A stretch of 32,869 nucleotides of DNA from Methylorubrum extorquens (GTDB taxonomy: Bacteria; Pseudomonadota; Alphaproteobacteria; Rhizobiales; Beijerinckiaceae), in the NCBI GenBank assembly GCA_019695455.1, contig JAEUAC010000027.1, forward strand, positions 1-32,869, written 5' to 3'. Made by a program: the position numbers and the translations under genes. A model generated the notes under the pieces. It was not told the origin of the DNA and ran no database searches. It saw only the letters and a program-made list of their open reading frames with translations. This document shows, one piece after another, positions 22,592 to 30,593 of this stretch. Position 1 is the first letter of the stretch, and every line of letters begins with the position of its first letter.

Positions 22592-23554
22592 ATGAGCTGG
22601 ACACCCTGCCCCGACCCGACGCCCGGCGACCGGAAGGCCGCGGACGCGATCGAGCTCCTGATCGTGCCGCGCGCCGTCGATCTCGGCGAGATGACCGTGC
22701 GGCGCGCGCTTCCCTCCATCAAGCGCCAGATGGTCGGGCCCTTCATCTTCTTCGACCAGATGGGTCCGGCCGAGTTCCTGACCGATCAGGGCATCGACGT
22801 GCGCCCCCACCCGCACATCAACCTCGCCACCGTGACCTACCTGTTCGAGGGCCAGATCCTGCACCGCGACAGCCTCGGCACGGAGCGGACCATCGAGCCC
22901 GGCGCCGTGAACTGGATGCGGGCGGGGCGCGGCATCGTGCATTCGGAGCGCACGAGCCCGGAGCGCAAGCACGCGGGCCAGAGGCTGTTCGGCATCCAGA
23001 CCTGGATGGCGCTGCCGACCGCCCAGGAGGAGAGCGACCCGGCCTTCGTCCACCACGGCGCCGACGCGCTGCCGATCGTCGAGGCGGACGGCATCCGGGC
23101 GCGCGTCATCTCGGGCGAGCTGCTCGGGGCGCGCTCGCCGCTCGTGAGCCCCTCCGAGACGGTCTACGCGCACCTGCAGCTGCGCGCCGGCGCCCGCCTG
23201 CCGGTCGAGCCCTCCTTCGACGAGCGCGCCGTCTACACGCTTGCGGGCGAGATCGACATCGCGGGCGACCGGTTCGGGCCGGGCCAGCTCCTCGTGCTGC
23301 GTCCCGGCGACCCGATCGTCGTCGGCGCCGTCAGCGATGCCGAGTTCATGCTGTTCGGCGGGGCGCCCATGGAGGGGCCGCGCTACATCTGGTGGAACTT
23401 CGTGTCGTCGCGCCTCGACCGCATCGAGCAGGCGAAGGAGGAATGGGCGAACGGCCGGTTCGACACGGTGCCGGGGGACGTGGAGGAGTTCATCCCCCTG
23501 CCCGACACGGCCGACAGCCCGCGGCGCGCGACGGGCGGCGTGTTCTACCCCTGA
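22592..23554 (+). CDS. Pirin family protein (bicupin)
   Basis: This is a 320-residue protein with ATG at 22592; the longer ORF start at 22478 lies in ycaC. The N-terminal cupin carries the pirin metal site. RPHPHINLATVTYLFEG gives two His, and MRAGRGIVHSERTS gives the third His and the Glu. VGPFIFFDQMGP and LFGIQTWMALP are further pirin signatures. The C-terminal cupin (VYTLAGEIDIAGDRFGPGQLLVLRPGD, then LFGGAPM) is also typical. Bacterial pirins bind Fe(II); some show quercetin 2,3-dioxygenase activity and others modulate metabolic enzymes, so the role here is open. It converges with the DUF4166 fusion gene across 28 bp that hold a 20-bp palindrome. Confidence 0.94.
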   Translation: MSWTPCPDPTPGDRKAADAIELLIVPRAVDLGEMTVRRALPSIKRQMVGPFIFFDQMGPAEFLTDQGIDVRPHPHINLATVTYLFEGQILHRDSLGTERTIEPGAVNWMRAGRGIVHSERTSPERKHAGQRLFGIQTWMALPTAQEESDPAFVHHGADALPIVEADGIRARVISGELLGARSPLVSPSETVYAHLQLRAGARLPVEPSFDERAVYTLAGEIDIAGDRFGPGQLLVLRPGDPIVVGAVSDAEFMLFGGAPMEGPRYIWWNFVSSRLDRIEQAKEEWANGRFDTVPGDVEEFIPLPDTADSPRRATGGVFYP

Positions 23555-23560
23555 CGCGCC

Positions 23561-23580
23561 CGGCGGGCCGCGGCCCGCCG
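23561..23580. terminator. 20-bp perfect palindrome between convergent genes
   Basis: CGGCGGGCCGCGGCCCGCCG is its own reverse complement and fills most of the 28-bp gap between the convergent pirin and DUF4166-fusion genes. In RNA it can form an 8-bp stem with a CGCG loop on either strand. Position and symmetry suggest a bidirectional terminator, though no T tract flanks it. Confidence 0.5.
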
Positions 23581-23582
23581 CG

Positions 23583-25250
23583 TCACGGCGACGACCGTCT
23601 CCCGCTCGCGCCGGGATCGGGCGGAGCGACGTCCAGCCAGCCGCGGTAATGCACGACCGGGCCGACGAGCGGCAGCGCGATCGGGACGTCGAAGCGGAAA
23701 TGGCCGTCCTCCTCCCACTCGCGCGCCTCCGAGCGGGGCGCGAGCGCGAGCGGCAGCGGCACGCCGGCGACCGACCATCGGCGCATCGCCATGCGCAGGC
23801 CGCTCCCCTCCGTCGCCAGGTCGAAGGCGAACCGGAACGGTCCGAACCGCTCGACGAGCCGCGAGCCGCCGCGCGAGAGCTCGCTCGTGAAGCGCCGTCC
23901 GGCGAAGTCGCGCGTCCAGCGCTCCACGCCGTCGCGCTCCGCGAACGCGACGTGCAGGGCGTGCTCGCCCGCGGCGGGGAAGCGGAACAGGGCGGCGACG
24001 AGCCGCGCGAGCGGATGGGCGCCGCGCAGGACAACGGCGCGGCCGGAGGCGCCCCCGTCCCGGAGCACGCCGTGCAGGGCCGCGAGCGTGGGTGCGAGGC
24101 CGTCGAAACGCTCGCCCATGACGCGCCGGTAGAGCGGATCGGGCTGGGGGACCTCGACGGTCTCGTGCCGGACGGAGAGGGCCGCGAAGCCCGGGGCGAA
24201 GTCGGCGAGCGCGAGGCTCTCGCCCGCGTCCCGCGCGCCGGGCGCGACCCGGCCGGCGAGCACACGCTCCGCCAGGACGGCCGCCGCCAGCGTCGGGATC
24301 TCGGGCCCGTGCCCGTCCGCCGCGATCAGCGTCCAGCGCCGCTCGACGCGACGCCCGTCGGCCCACCCGAAGAGCCGCACGACCATGCCGGACCGGTCGG
24401 AGCCCCACCGGGCCGTCAGCCGCTGGACCGGCAGGAGGAAACGCGACAGCCGGCGCAGCGAGGGGACGAGTCCCCACCGGACCGGCCAGCTCGCCAGCCA
24501 CAGGCCGACCGACTGGATCGCGAGCTCGGTCCCGGCCCGGAACACGACGGAGGGCCGGCCGGGCAGGCGGTCCGGCAGCAGGTCGAGATCCGGCACCTCC
24601 GCCAGCGCGACCCAGCGGCGGCCGAGCGAGGGTCCGTCCGAGAGCGCGAACCGCTCGCGCCGCAGCTCCTGCCAGCCGTGGCCGGCGACGACCCGCCGGC
24701 CGCGCCACAGGGCGACCGGCCGGCCGACATAGCCCAGGATGGCGGCCGCGACCGACGCGCCGGCCGTCGCCCGGTTGGAGGCGCTGATCGCGATCTCGAC
24801 CGCGCTCACGCGCTCCAGGCCGGCCGCGAGATGCCGCACGACGGCGCCCGACAGCGCGGGCACGCTCGAGCAGCCGGAGAGCACGACGGTTCCGGCGGCG
24901 CGGGCGGCGGCGTCGAGCGCGCCGATGCCGGCCACGAAGTCGCGGGCGTCGGCGAGGTCGAGATAGGGGATCGCGGCCGCGACGCAGGCGGCGGGCACCC
25001 GGGCTTCGCTGCCCTGGAAGGGGCCCGCGGCGTCGATCACGAGGTCCGGCCCCACCGTCGCGAGGAGCGACGCGACGCCGGCGTCGCGATCCGCCCGGAT
25101 CGGACGGCAGCCGGCGTGCCGGAGGCAGAAGGCGGCGGCCCGCGCGCGATGGCGGCCGGCGACCACGACGTCGTGGCCGGCCGCCGCGAGCCGGCGCGAC
25201 AGCCGGCCGCCGAACCCGCCATAGCCGCCGAAGACGAGGATCGTGCTCAT
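23583..25250 (-). CDS. Saccharopine-dehydrogenase-like NAD(P)-binding protein fused to DUF4166
   Basis: This 555-residue protein has two parts. Residues 1-~360 resemble the saccharopine-dehydrogenase-like Rossmann family: ILVFGGYGGFGGRLSRRLAAAGHDVVVAGR at the N-terminus, VIDAAGPFQG, and VLSGCSSVPALSGAVV. A middle hydrophobic stretch (AIQSVGLWLASWPVRWG) may contact a membrane. Residues ~380-545 match DUF4166: PLYRRVMGERFDGLAPTLAALHG, TRDFAGRRFTSELSR, and GHFRFDVPIALPLVGPVVHYRGWL. The reaction is unknown; a membrane-lipid or acyl substrate is possible, since DUF4166 often accompanies such dehydrogenases. It lies 40 nt downstream of the tetR gene on the same strand, so co-transcription is likely. 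Confidence 0.85.
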   Translation of the reverse strand: MSTILVFGGYGGFGGRLSRRLAAAGHDVVVAGRHRARAAAFCLRHAGCRPIRADRDAGVASLLATVGPDLVIDAAGPFQGSEARVPAACVAAAIPYLDLADARDFVAGIGALDAAARAAGTVVLSGCSSVPALSGAVVRHLAAGLERVSAVEIAISASNRATAGASVAAAILGYVGRPVALWRGRRVVAGHGWQELRRERFALSDGPSLGRRWVALAEVPDLDLLPDRLPGRPSVVFRAGTELAIQSVGLWLASWPVRWGLVPSLRRLSRFLLPVQRLTARWGSDRSGMVVRLFGWADGRRVERRWTLIAADGHGPEIPTLAAAVLAERVLAGRVAPGARDAGESLALADFAPGFAALSVRHETVEVPQPDPLYRRVMGERFDGLAPTLAALHGVLRDGGASGRAVVLRGAHPLARLVAALFRFPAAGEHALHVAFAERDGVERWTRDFAGRRFTSELSRGGSRLVERFGPFRFAFDLATEGSGLRMAMRRWSVAGVPLPLALAPRSEAREWEEDGHFRFDVPIALPLVGPVVHYRGWLDVAPPDPGASGRRSSP

Positions 25251-25290
25251 GGCCCCGCGGTCCCGGGCGAAGGCGGTCGCCTCTCCACCG

Positions 25291-25863
25291 TCAGGGCCGC
25301 CGGACGGTCAGGCCGTCGACGAAGATGTCGACCATGCGCTGCACGCTCTCCTGCCAGCCCGGCCGGTCCTGCAGGTAGCACATGCCCACGAGCGTCCTGA
25401 CGACGTCCTCGGGACCGACGTCGCGGCGGATCTCGCCCGCCGCCACGGCCCGGTCGAGGAGCGCGCCGACCGCGGCCGTCAGGCGCTCGAAGCTGGAGCG
25501 CGTCAGCTCGGATTGTCCGTCGACCACCAGCGCGAGGGCCGCCACCATGCCCTTCTTCGTGGCCACGAACTCGACGTTGGCCCGCAGCCAGTGTCGGAGC
25601 GCATCCGTCGCGCTCGCCTCCTTCAGGAGGTCCTGCGCGAGGTCGGAGAGCTGCTGCACCTCGCGCCGGTAGACCGCCTCGAACAGTTCCTGCCGCGTCG
25701 GGAAATGGCGATAGAGCGTGCCGATGCCGACGCCGGCCGTGCGGGCGACCGTCTCGAGGCTCGCGTCCGGGCCGCCGGCGCTGAACACGGCCTTTGCGGC
25801 CGCCAGCACCCGCTCGCGGTTGCGGACCGCGTCCGCGCGCGGCTTGCGCGCCCCGACCGGCAT
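25291..25863 (-). CDS. TetR family transcriptional regulator
   Basis: This is a 190-residue protein with start chosen at the ATG at 25863 (MPVGARKPRADAVRNRERVL), the usual TetR N-terminus. The track start at 25908 would translate the tandem repeat there as QVGQVGVG. The HTH is clear: ASLETVARTAGVGIGTLYRHFPTRQELFEAVY (residues ~33-65). The C-terminal ligand domain (DALRHWLRANVEFVATKKGMVAALALV) resembles the TetR_C SACE_7040-like group common in actinobacteria and alphaproteobacteria. It diverges from the aldehyde oxidoreductase operon and precedes the dehydrogenase/DUF4166 gene. By position it probably represses itself and the divergent operon through the inverted repeat at 25911-25925. Confidence 0.93.
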   Translation of the reverse strand: MPVGARKPRADAVRNRERVLAAAKAVFSAGGPDASLETVARTAGVGIGTLYRHFPTRQELFEAVYRREVQQLSDLAQDLLKEASATDALRHWLRANVEFVATKKGMVAALALVVDGQSELTRSSFERLTAAVGALLDRAVAAGEIRRDVGPEDVVRTLVGMCYLQDRPGWQESVQRMVDIFVDGLTVRRP

Positions 25864-25887
25864 GGCTCGTCCGCCCACGATCCCCAC

Positions 25888-25905
25888 TCCCACTTGTCCC
25901 ACTTG
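25888..25905. repeat. Tandem 9-bp direct repeat TCCCACTTG x2 in the tetR leader
   Basis: Two adjacent identical copies of TCCCACTTG (25888-25896 and 25897-25905) lie in the 5' region of tetR. They directly abut the candidate -35 box of the divergent operon. They are preceded by the partial copy TCCCCAC. An activator or repressor half-site array is possible. Confidence 0.45.
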
Positions 25906-25931
25906 CAAACCGGAGGCGCCCTCCGTATCTA
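25903..25931 (+). promoter_or_regulatory. Candidate promoter with TetR-type operator in its spacer, driving the aldehyde oxidoreductase operon
   Basis: TTGCAA (25903-25908, 4 of 6) is followed by 17 nt and TATCTA (25926-25931, 3 of 6). Bases 25911-25925 are the perfect inverted repeat CGGAGG-CGC-CCTCCG, so the palindrome fills the spacer. That is a classic place for a TetR-family repressor to block polymerase. The hexamers are weak matches. The start codon of the first gene is 126 bp downstream. Confidence 0.45.
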
Positions 25932-26057
25932 GCTTCCAGCCGTTCCAAACTGCCGGGACGCCGCCCGGCCGCCAGCCATGGCACGGACGTCGTCTGTTTT
26001 CGATCCCGTTCGCCGACGTCGCTCCCGACCGGCGGACAGCTCTGAGCGGAGCCCTGC

Positions 26058-26555
26058 ATGAGCCTCACCGCCACCTTCACCGTGAACGGGGTCCGACGAC
26101 AGGTTGACCTCCCCGACCCGCGCGTCACGCTGCTCGACCTGCTGCGCGAGCGGCTGGACCTCACCGGCACCAAGAAGGGCTGCGACCGCGGGCAATGCGG
26201 GGCCTGCACGATCCTGGTCAACGGGCGGCGCACCAATGCCTGCCTCGCGCTCGCGATCAGCCACGACGGCGCGGAGATCACGACCATCGAGGGGCTCGCG
26301 ACGGACGGCGTCCTGCATCCCGTGCAGGAGGCGTTCATCGCCCATGACGGGTTCCAGTGCGGGTTCTGCACGCCCGGCCAGATCATGAGCGCGGTCGGCC
26401 TCATCGCCGAGGGCCAGGCGGGGATGGACCCGGAGCGGGTGCGCGAGGGCATGAGCGGCAACCTCTGCCGCTGCGGTGCCTATGCGGGGATCACGGAGGC
26501 CGTGCTGGACGCCCAGGCCCGGCTCGACGCGCAGGACCGGAGCCAGGCGGCATGA
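26058..26555 (+). CDS. Aldehyde oxidoreductase small subunit, 2x[2Fe-2S] (PaoA/YagT-like)
   Basis: This is a 165-residue iron-sulfur subunit of the xanthine dehydrogenase family. The plant-type ferredoxin cluster uses Cys42, Cys47, Cys50 and Cys62 (GCDRGQCGACT..NAC). The second cluster uses Cys101, Cys104, Cys137 and Cys139 (QCGFCTPG and NLCRCGAY). All eight ligands are intact. E. coli PaoA has a Tat signal and works in the periplasm; this protein starts directly at the ferredoxin domain (MSLTATFTVNGV), so the complex is probably cytoplasmic. It passes electrons from the molybdenum site toward FAD. It is the first gene of a three-gene operon divergent from tetR. Confidence 0.94.
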   Translation: MSLTATFTVNGVRRQVDLPDPRVTLLDLLRERLDLTGTKKGCDRGQCGACTILVNGRRTNACLALAISHDGAEITTIEGLATDGVLHPVQEAFIAHDGFQCGFCTPGQIMSAVGLIAEGQAGMDPERVREGMSGNLCRCGAYAGITEAVLDAQARLDAQDRSQAA

Positions 26556-27610
26556 AGACCTTCGACTACGTCCGGCCCGCCTCCGTCGCCGAGGCCGTCG
26601 CGGCCGCGGCCGCGCCCGGCGCCGCCTTTCTCGCCGCGGGCACGAACCTGCTCGACCTCATGAAGGGCGGCATCGCCCGCCCCGACCGGCTCGTCGACGT
26701 GACGCGGCTGCCCGGGCTCGACCGCATCGAGCGGAGCCACGACGGCGGGTTCCGCATCGGCGCGACCGTCCGCAACGCGGACCTCGCCCACGACGCGGCC
26801 TTCGCCCGCGCCTGCCCGGCCGTGGCGGAGGCGCTGCTGTCCGGCGCGTCCGCCCAGCTGCGCAACGCCGCGACCACCGGCGGCAACCTCCTCCAGCGCA
26901 CGCGCTGCCCGTATTTCTACGACACGGCCAGCGCCTGCAACAAGCGCGAGCCCGGCTCCGGCTGCGACGCGCGCGAGGGCGAGAACCGCCTCCACGCGGT
27001 GCTCGGCTGGAGCGACAGCTGCATCGCCACGAACCCGTCCGACCTCTGCGTGCCGCTCGTCGCCCTGGACGCGATCGTCGAGATCGAGGGCCGGGCCGGC
27101 CGGCGCGAGATCCCGCTCGAGGCGTTCCACCGCCTGCCGGGCGACGCGCCGGAGCGCGACAGCGTGCTCGAACCGGGCGACCTGATCGTCGCCGTCCGCG
27201 TCCCGGCCGAGGCGGCCGCCTTCGCCGGCCATGCGCGCTACCTGAAGGTCCGGGAGCGCACCTCCTACGCCTTCGCGGTCGTGTCCGCCGCGGCCGGCCT
27301 GCGGCTCGAGGGGGGCCGGATCGCCGAGGCCCGCATCGCGCTCGGGGGCGTCGCCCTGAAGCCGTGGCGCGCCCGGGAGGCCGAGGCGACGCTCGCCGGA
27401 GCTCCGGCCGGTCCCGAGGCGTTCCGCCGGGCCGCCGACGTCGCGCTGGCCGAGGCCCGGCCCTCGGGCGACAACGCCTTCAAGATCGAGCTCGCGCGCC
27501 GGATCGTGGTGCGCGCGCTGACGCTCGCGGCCGCCGGCACGCCCGACCGGGTCGCGGCGCTGCCCGCCTCCGCCTTCGCCGCATCGACCGGAGCCACCCT
27601 CCATGTCTGA
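26552..27610 (+). CDS. Aldehyde oxidoreductase FAD subunit with extra [4Fe-4S] insertion (PaoB/YagS-like)
   Basis: This is a 352-residue CO-dehydrogenase-type flavoprotein, coupled to the small subunit by an ATGA overlap. FAD binding is seen in FLAAGTNLLDLMKGG and RNAATTGGNLLQ. After the latter comes the insertion that distinguishes PaoB from ordinary XDH subunits. RCPYFYD..ACNKREPGSGCDA...SDSCIAT holds Cys119, Cys129, Cys138 and Cys157, which in E. coli PaoB ligate a [4Fe-4S] cluster. This links the operon to the PaoABC branch rather than to CO or xanthine dehydrogenases. The start overlaps the small subunit and the end overlaps the large subunit by 8 nt, so a heterotrimer is expected. Confidence 0.94.
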   Translation: MKTFDYVRPASVAEAVAAAAAPGAAFLAAGTNLLDLMKGGIARPDRLVDVTRLPGLDRIERSHDGGFRIGATVRNADLAHDAAFARACPAVAEALLSGASAQLRNAATTGGNLLQRTRCPYFYDTASACNKREPGSGCDAREGENRLHAVLGWSDSCIATNPSDLCVPLVALDAIVEIEGRAGRREIPLEAFHRLPGDAPERDSVLEPGDLIVAVRVPAEAAAFAGHARYLKVRERTSYAFAVVSAAAGLRLEGGRIAEARIALGGVALKPWRAREAEATLAGAPAGPEAFRRAADVALAEARPSGDNAFKIELARRIVVRALTLAAAGTPDRVAALPASAFAASTGATLHV

Positions 27611-29857
27611 GATCGCCCTCAACCAGGCGCCCGCCCATCTCCGGCAGGGCTCCAACATCGGCCAGCCGCTGACCCGCCGCGAGGGGATCCTCAAGGTGAC
27701 CGGCGCCGCGACCTACGCGGCCGACAACAACCCGCCCGGGATGCTCTACGCCGTCCTCGCCGTGAGCAGCGTCGCGCGCGGCCGGGTGGCCTCGCTCGAC
27801 GTGGCGGCCGCCAGGGCGCATCCGGGGATCGTCGACGTCATGACGCCCGGGAACCGCCCGGCGCTCGCCCAGGACCCGGACGCGAAGGACCATCCCTTCA
27901 TGTTCCGCATGGAACTGCTGCAGAACGACCGGGTGCGCTACGCCAACCAGCCGATCGCGGTCGTGATCGGCGAGACGCTGGAGGCCGCGACCGAAGGCGC
28001 GACCCTCCTCGCGCCGACCTACGAGACCGAGACCGCCCGCACGGGGCTCGACGGCGGCGAGAGCTTCGCGCCGCCCGCCGTCGGCGTCGGCAATCCGGCC
28101 TCCGTGGACCGCGGCGACGTCGAGGCGGGCCTCGCGGCCGCGTCGCGCACGATCGACGCGACCTACGAGACGCCGGCGCAGTACCACAACGCCATGGAGC
28201 CGCACGCGATCGTGGCGTCCTGGACCGCGGACGGGCTGTCGATCGACACGCCGAGCCAGGGGCTCGCCATGGCGCAGGGGCGCATCGCCGGCCTCTTCGG
28301 CATCGCGCCGGACTCGATCCACATCCGGTCGCCCTATCTCGGCGGCGGGTTCGGCTCGAAGGGCCTGATCTCGGGCCCGCAGATCCTCGGCATCCTGGCC
28401 GCCAAGATGACGGGCCGGCCCGTGAAGCTCGTGCTGCGGCGCGAACAGATGTACGGGCCCGTCGGCCACCGGGCGCCCACGCGCCAGCGGCTGCGGCTCG
28501 GCGCGGATGCCGGAGGGGCGCTGACGGCGCTCGACCACCACACGAGGACGGCGTCGAGCACCTTCGACGACTTCTTCGAGCCCGCCTCCGACATCTCGCA
28601 CACGCTCTACGCGAGCCCGAACCTCGCCACCTCGCACGAGGCGGTGCGGCTCGACACGGGCACGCCCCTCTTCATGCGGGCGCCCGGCGAGGCGACGGGG
28701 TCGATCGCCCTCGAGAGCGCCATCGACGAGATGGCGGAGGCCTGCGGCATGGACCCGCTCGCCTTCCGCCTGAGGAACTACGCCGACGCGGAGCCGATCT
28801 CGGGCAAGCCGTTCTCGTCGAAGGCGCTGCGCGAATGCTACCGGCAGGGCGCCGAGCGCTTCGGCTGGTCGGCGCGCCCGCTCGCGCCCCGGCAGATGCG
28901 CGACGAGGCGGGACTGCTCGTCGGCTGGGGCATGGGCACGGCGACCTTCCCGGCGCTGATGTTCGCGGCCGAGGCGCGCGCCGTCATCCGCCGCGACGGG
29001 ACGGGTCTCATGGAGACGGGCGCCCACGACATGGGCCAGGGCGCCTGGACGGCGCTCGCCCAGATCGCGGCCGACGGGCTCGGCCTCGACATCGACCGCG
29101 TCGAGTTCAGGGCCGGCACCTCCGACCTGCCGGATGCGGGCATCGCCGGCGGCTCGGCCCATACGGCGACCGCCGGCACCGCGCTCCACAAGGCGGGCGA
29201 GGACGCGATCGCGAAGCTCGCGGCGCTGGCCCTCCGGGACGAGCGCTCGCCGCTCTACGGGGCCGGCAACGCGGGCGTCGTCGCCCGCGACGGTCGCCTG
29301 CACCGCCGCGACGACGAAAGCCGCAGCGAGAGCTACGCGGACATCCTGGCGCGGGCGGACGTCCCGTCCGTCGAGGGTCGCGGCAAGGGCGCGGCCGATC
29401 CGGCGGCGCAGGAGGCCTACGCCATGCACGCCCACGGCGCCGTGTTCGCGGAGGTGAAGGTCGATCCCGACCTCGGCCAGGTGCGGGCGACGCGGCTCGT
29501 CGGCGCCTTCGCCATCGGGCGGGTGATCAATCCCCGCATGGTGCGCAGCCAGATCTACGGCGGCATGATCTGGGGCGTGTCGTTCGCCCTGCACGAGAAG
29601 GCCATCGTCGACGCCCGCACGGGCCGGCCCATGAACCCGAACCTCGGCGAGTACCACATCCCCGTGAACGCCGACGTGCCGGCCCTCGAGGCGATCGTCG
29701 TCGACGAGCAGGACGCGCACGTGAACGCGCTCGGCATCAAGGCGTGGGCGAGATCGGCGTCACGGGGTCGGCGGGGGCCGTCGCCAACGCGATCTGGCAC
29801 GCGACCGGGACGCGCGTCCGCGAGTTCCCGGTCACGCTGGACCGCCTGCTCGGCTGA
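27603..29857 (+). pseudogene. Aldehyde oxidoreductase molybdenum-binding large subunit (PaoC/YagR-like), frameshifted near the C-terminus
   Basis: The frame from 27603 encodes a full-looking large subunit up to Lys713. It contains SPYLGGGFGSKG, MRAPGEATGSIALESAIDEMA, MGQGAWTALAQIAADGLG and SAHTATAGTALHKAG. Just after GIK the frame turns into arginine-rich nonsense and runs to 29909. The next frame carries the expected ending GVGEIGVTGSAGAVANAIWHATG...TLDRLLG with stop at 29857. Adding one G to 'aaggcgtggg' at 29741-29742 restores GIKGVGEIGVTG and a 751-residue protein. GVGE holds the family's essential catalytic Glu, here Glu717 after repair. As read, the protein loses that Glu and the last ~35 residues. 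It could be a true inactivating deletion, a programmed slip, or an assembly/sequencing error. The rest of the gene is undamaged, so any inactivation is recent. Confidence 0.88.
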
Positions 29858-29871
29858 CGACCAGCCCGCCG

Positions 29872-29904
29872 GATGCGGCTCCCCCCTGGAGCCGGCGCCG
29901 CATC
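29872..29904 (+). terminator. Nested stem-loop after the large-subunit gene
   Basis: GATGCGGC (29872-29879) pairs with GCCGCATC (29897-29904). Alternatively the inner GGCTCC (29877-29882) pairs with GGAGCC (29888-29893) around a C-rich loop. The structure begins 14 nt after the restored stop codon and 47 nt before the next ATG. It has no T tract. Confidence 0.4.
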
Positions 29905-29950
29905 GGTGACAGGATGGATCCCGACCCATGACGAGGATCGGGAGCATCCC

Positions 29951-30586
29951 ATGAGCGATGGCGGGCTGGACGCGAAGGCGCCGATCCGGACGGCGGACGA
30001 GCTTCGGCGGGAATACGGGCCCATCAACCCGCTCGCCGACAAGAAGGTGATGCCGTTCCTCGACACGTTCTGCCGGGACTTCATCGCGCTCTCGCCCTTC
30101 CTCGTCCTCGCCTCCAGCGACGGCGAGGGGCGGGCGGATGCGAGCCCGCGCGGCGACGCGCCCGGCTTCGTCGCCGTGCTCGACGACAGGACGCTCCTCA
30201 TCCCCGACCGGCTCGGCAACAAGCGCGTCGATTCGTTCGGCAACATCCTGGCCGCGCCGGGCGTCGGCCTCATCTTCATGGTGCCGGGCATCAACGAGAC
30301 GCTGCGCGTGAACGGCCGGGCCGCGATCACGCGGGACGCGGCCCTGCTGGCGCCGCTCGTCGCGGGCGGCAAGGTGCCGACCGTCGGCCTCCTCGTCCAC
30401 GTGGACGAGACCTTCTTCCATTGCGGCAAGGCGCTGATGCGCTCGAAGCTCTGGGACGCGGGCGCGCAGGTCCCCCGCGACGCCTTCCCGACGCTCGGCC
30501 GCATCATCGCCGAGCAGACCGCCTCCATCGACGTCGCGACCGCCGAGAAGACCATGGAGGAGGCCTACCGGCTCCGCCTCTACTGA
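29951..30586 (+). CDS. Pyridoxamine 5'-phosphate oxidase-like FMN-binding protein (MSMEG_1061 type)
   Basis: This is a 211-residue protein; I take the ATG at 29951 (MSDGGLDAKAPI) with GGGAG about 7 nt upstream, not the ORF start at 29873, which lies in a hairpin. The split-barrel flavin fold is indicated by FIALSPFLVLASSDGEGRADASPRGDAPGFV, followed by LLIPDRLGNKRVDSFGNILAAPGVGLIFMVPG. The NIxxxPxVGLxF pattern is the hallmark of the MSMEG_1061/PNPOx-like group. It ends with HVDETFFHCGKALMRSKLWD. Members bind FMN or F420; the true reaction is unknown and vitamin B6 synthesis is unlikely. It converges with cobN across 7 bp. Confidence 0.9.
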   Translation: MSDGGLDAKAPIRTADELRREYGPINPLADKKVMPFLDTFCRDFIALSPFLVLASSDGEGRADASPRGDAPGFVAVLDDRTLLIPDRLGNKRVDSFGNILAAPGVGLIFMVPGINETLRVNGRAAITRDAALLAPLVAGGKVPTVGLLVHVDETFFHCGKALMRSKLWDAGAQVPRDAFPTLGRIIAEQTASIDVATAEKTMEEAYRLRLY

Positions 30587-30593
30587 GGGCCGG

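Noticed and set aside
25864-25908. Upstream start of the TetR gene giving MQVGQVGVGIVGGRA
   Set aside because: The added residues are translation of the tandem TCCCACTTG repeat; the ATG at 25863 gives the normal TetR N-terminus.
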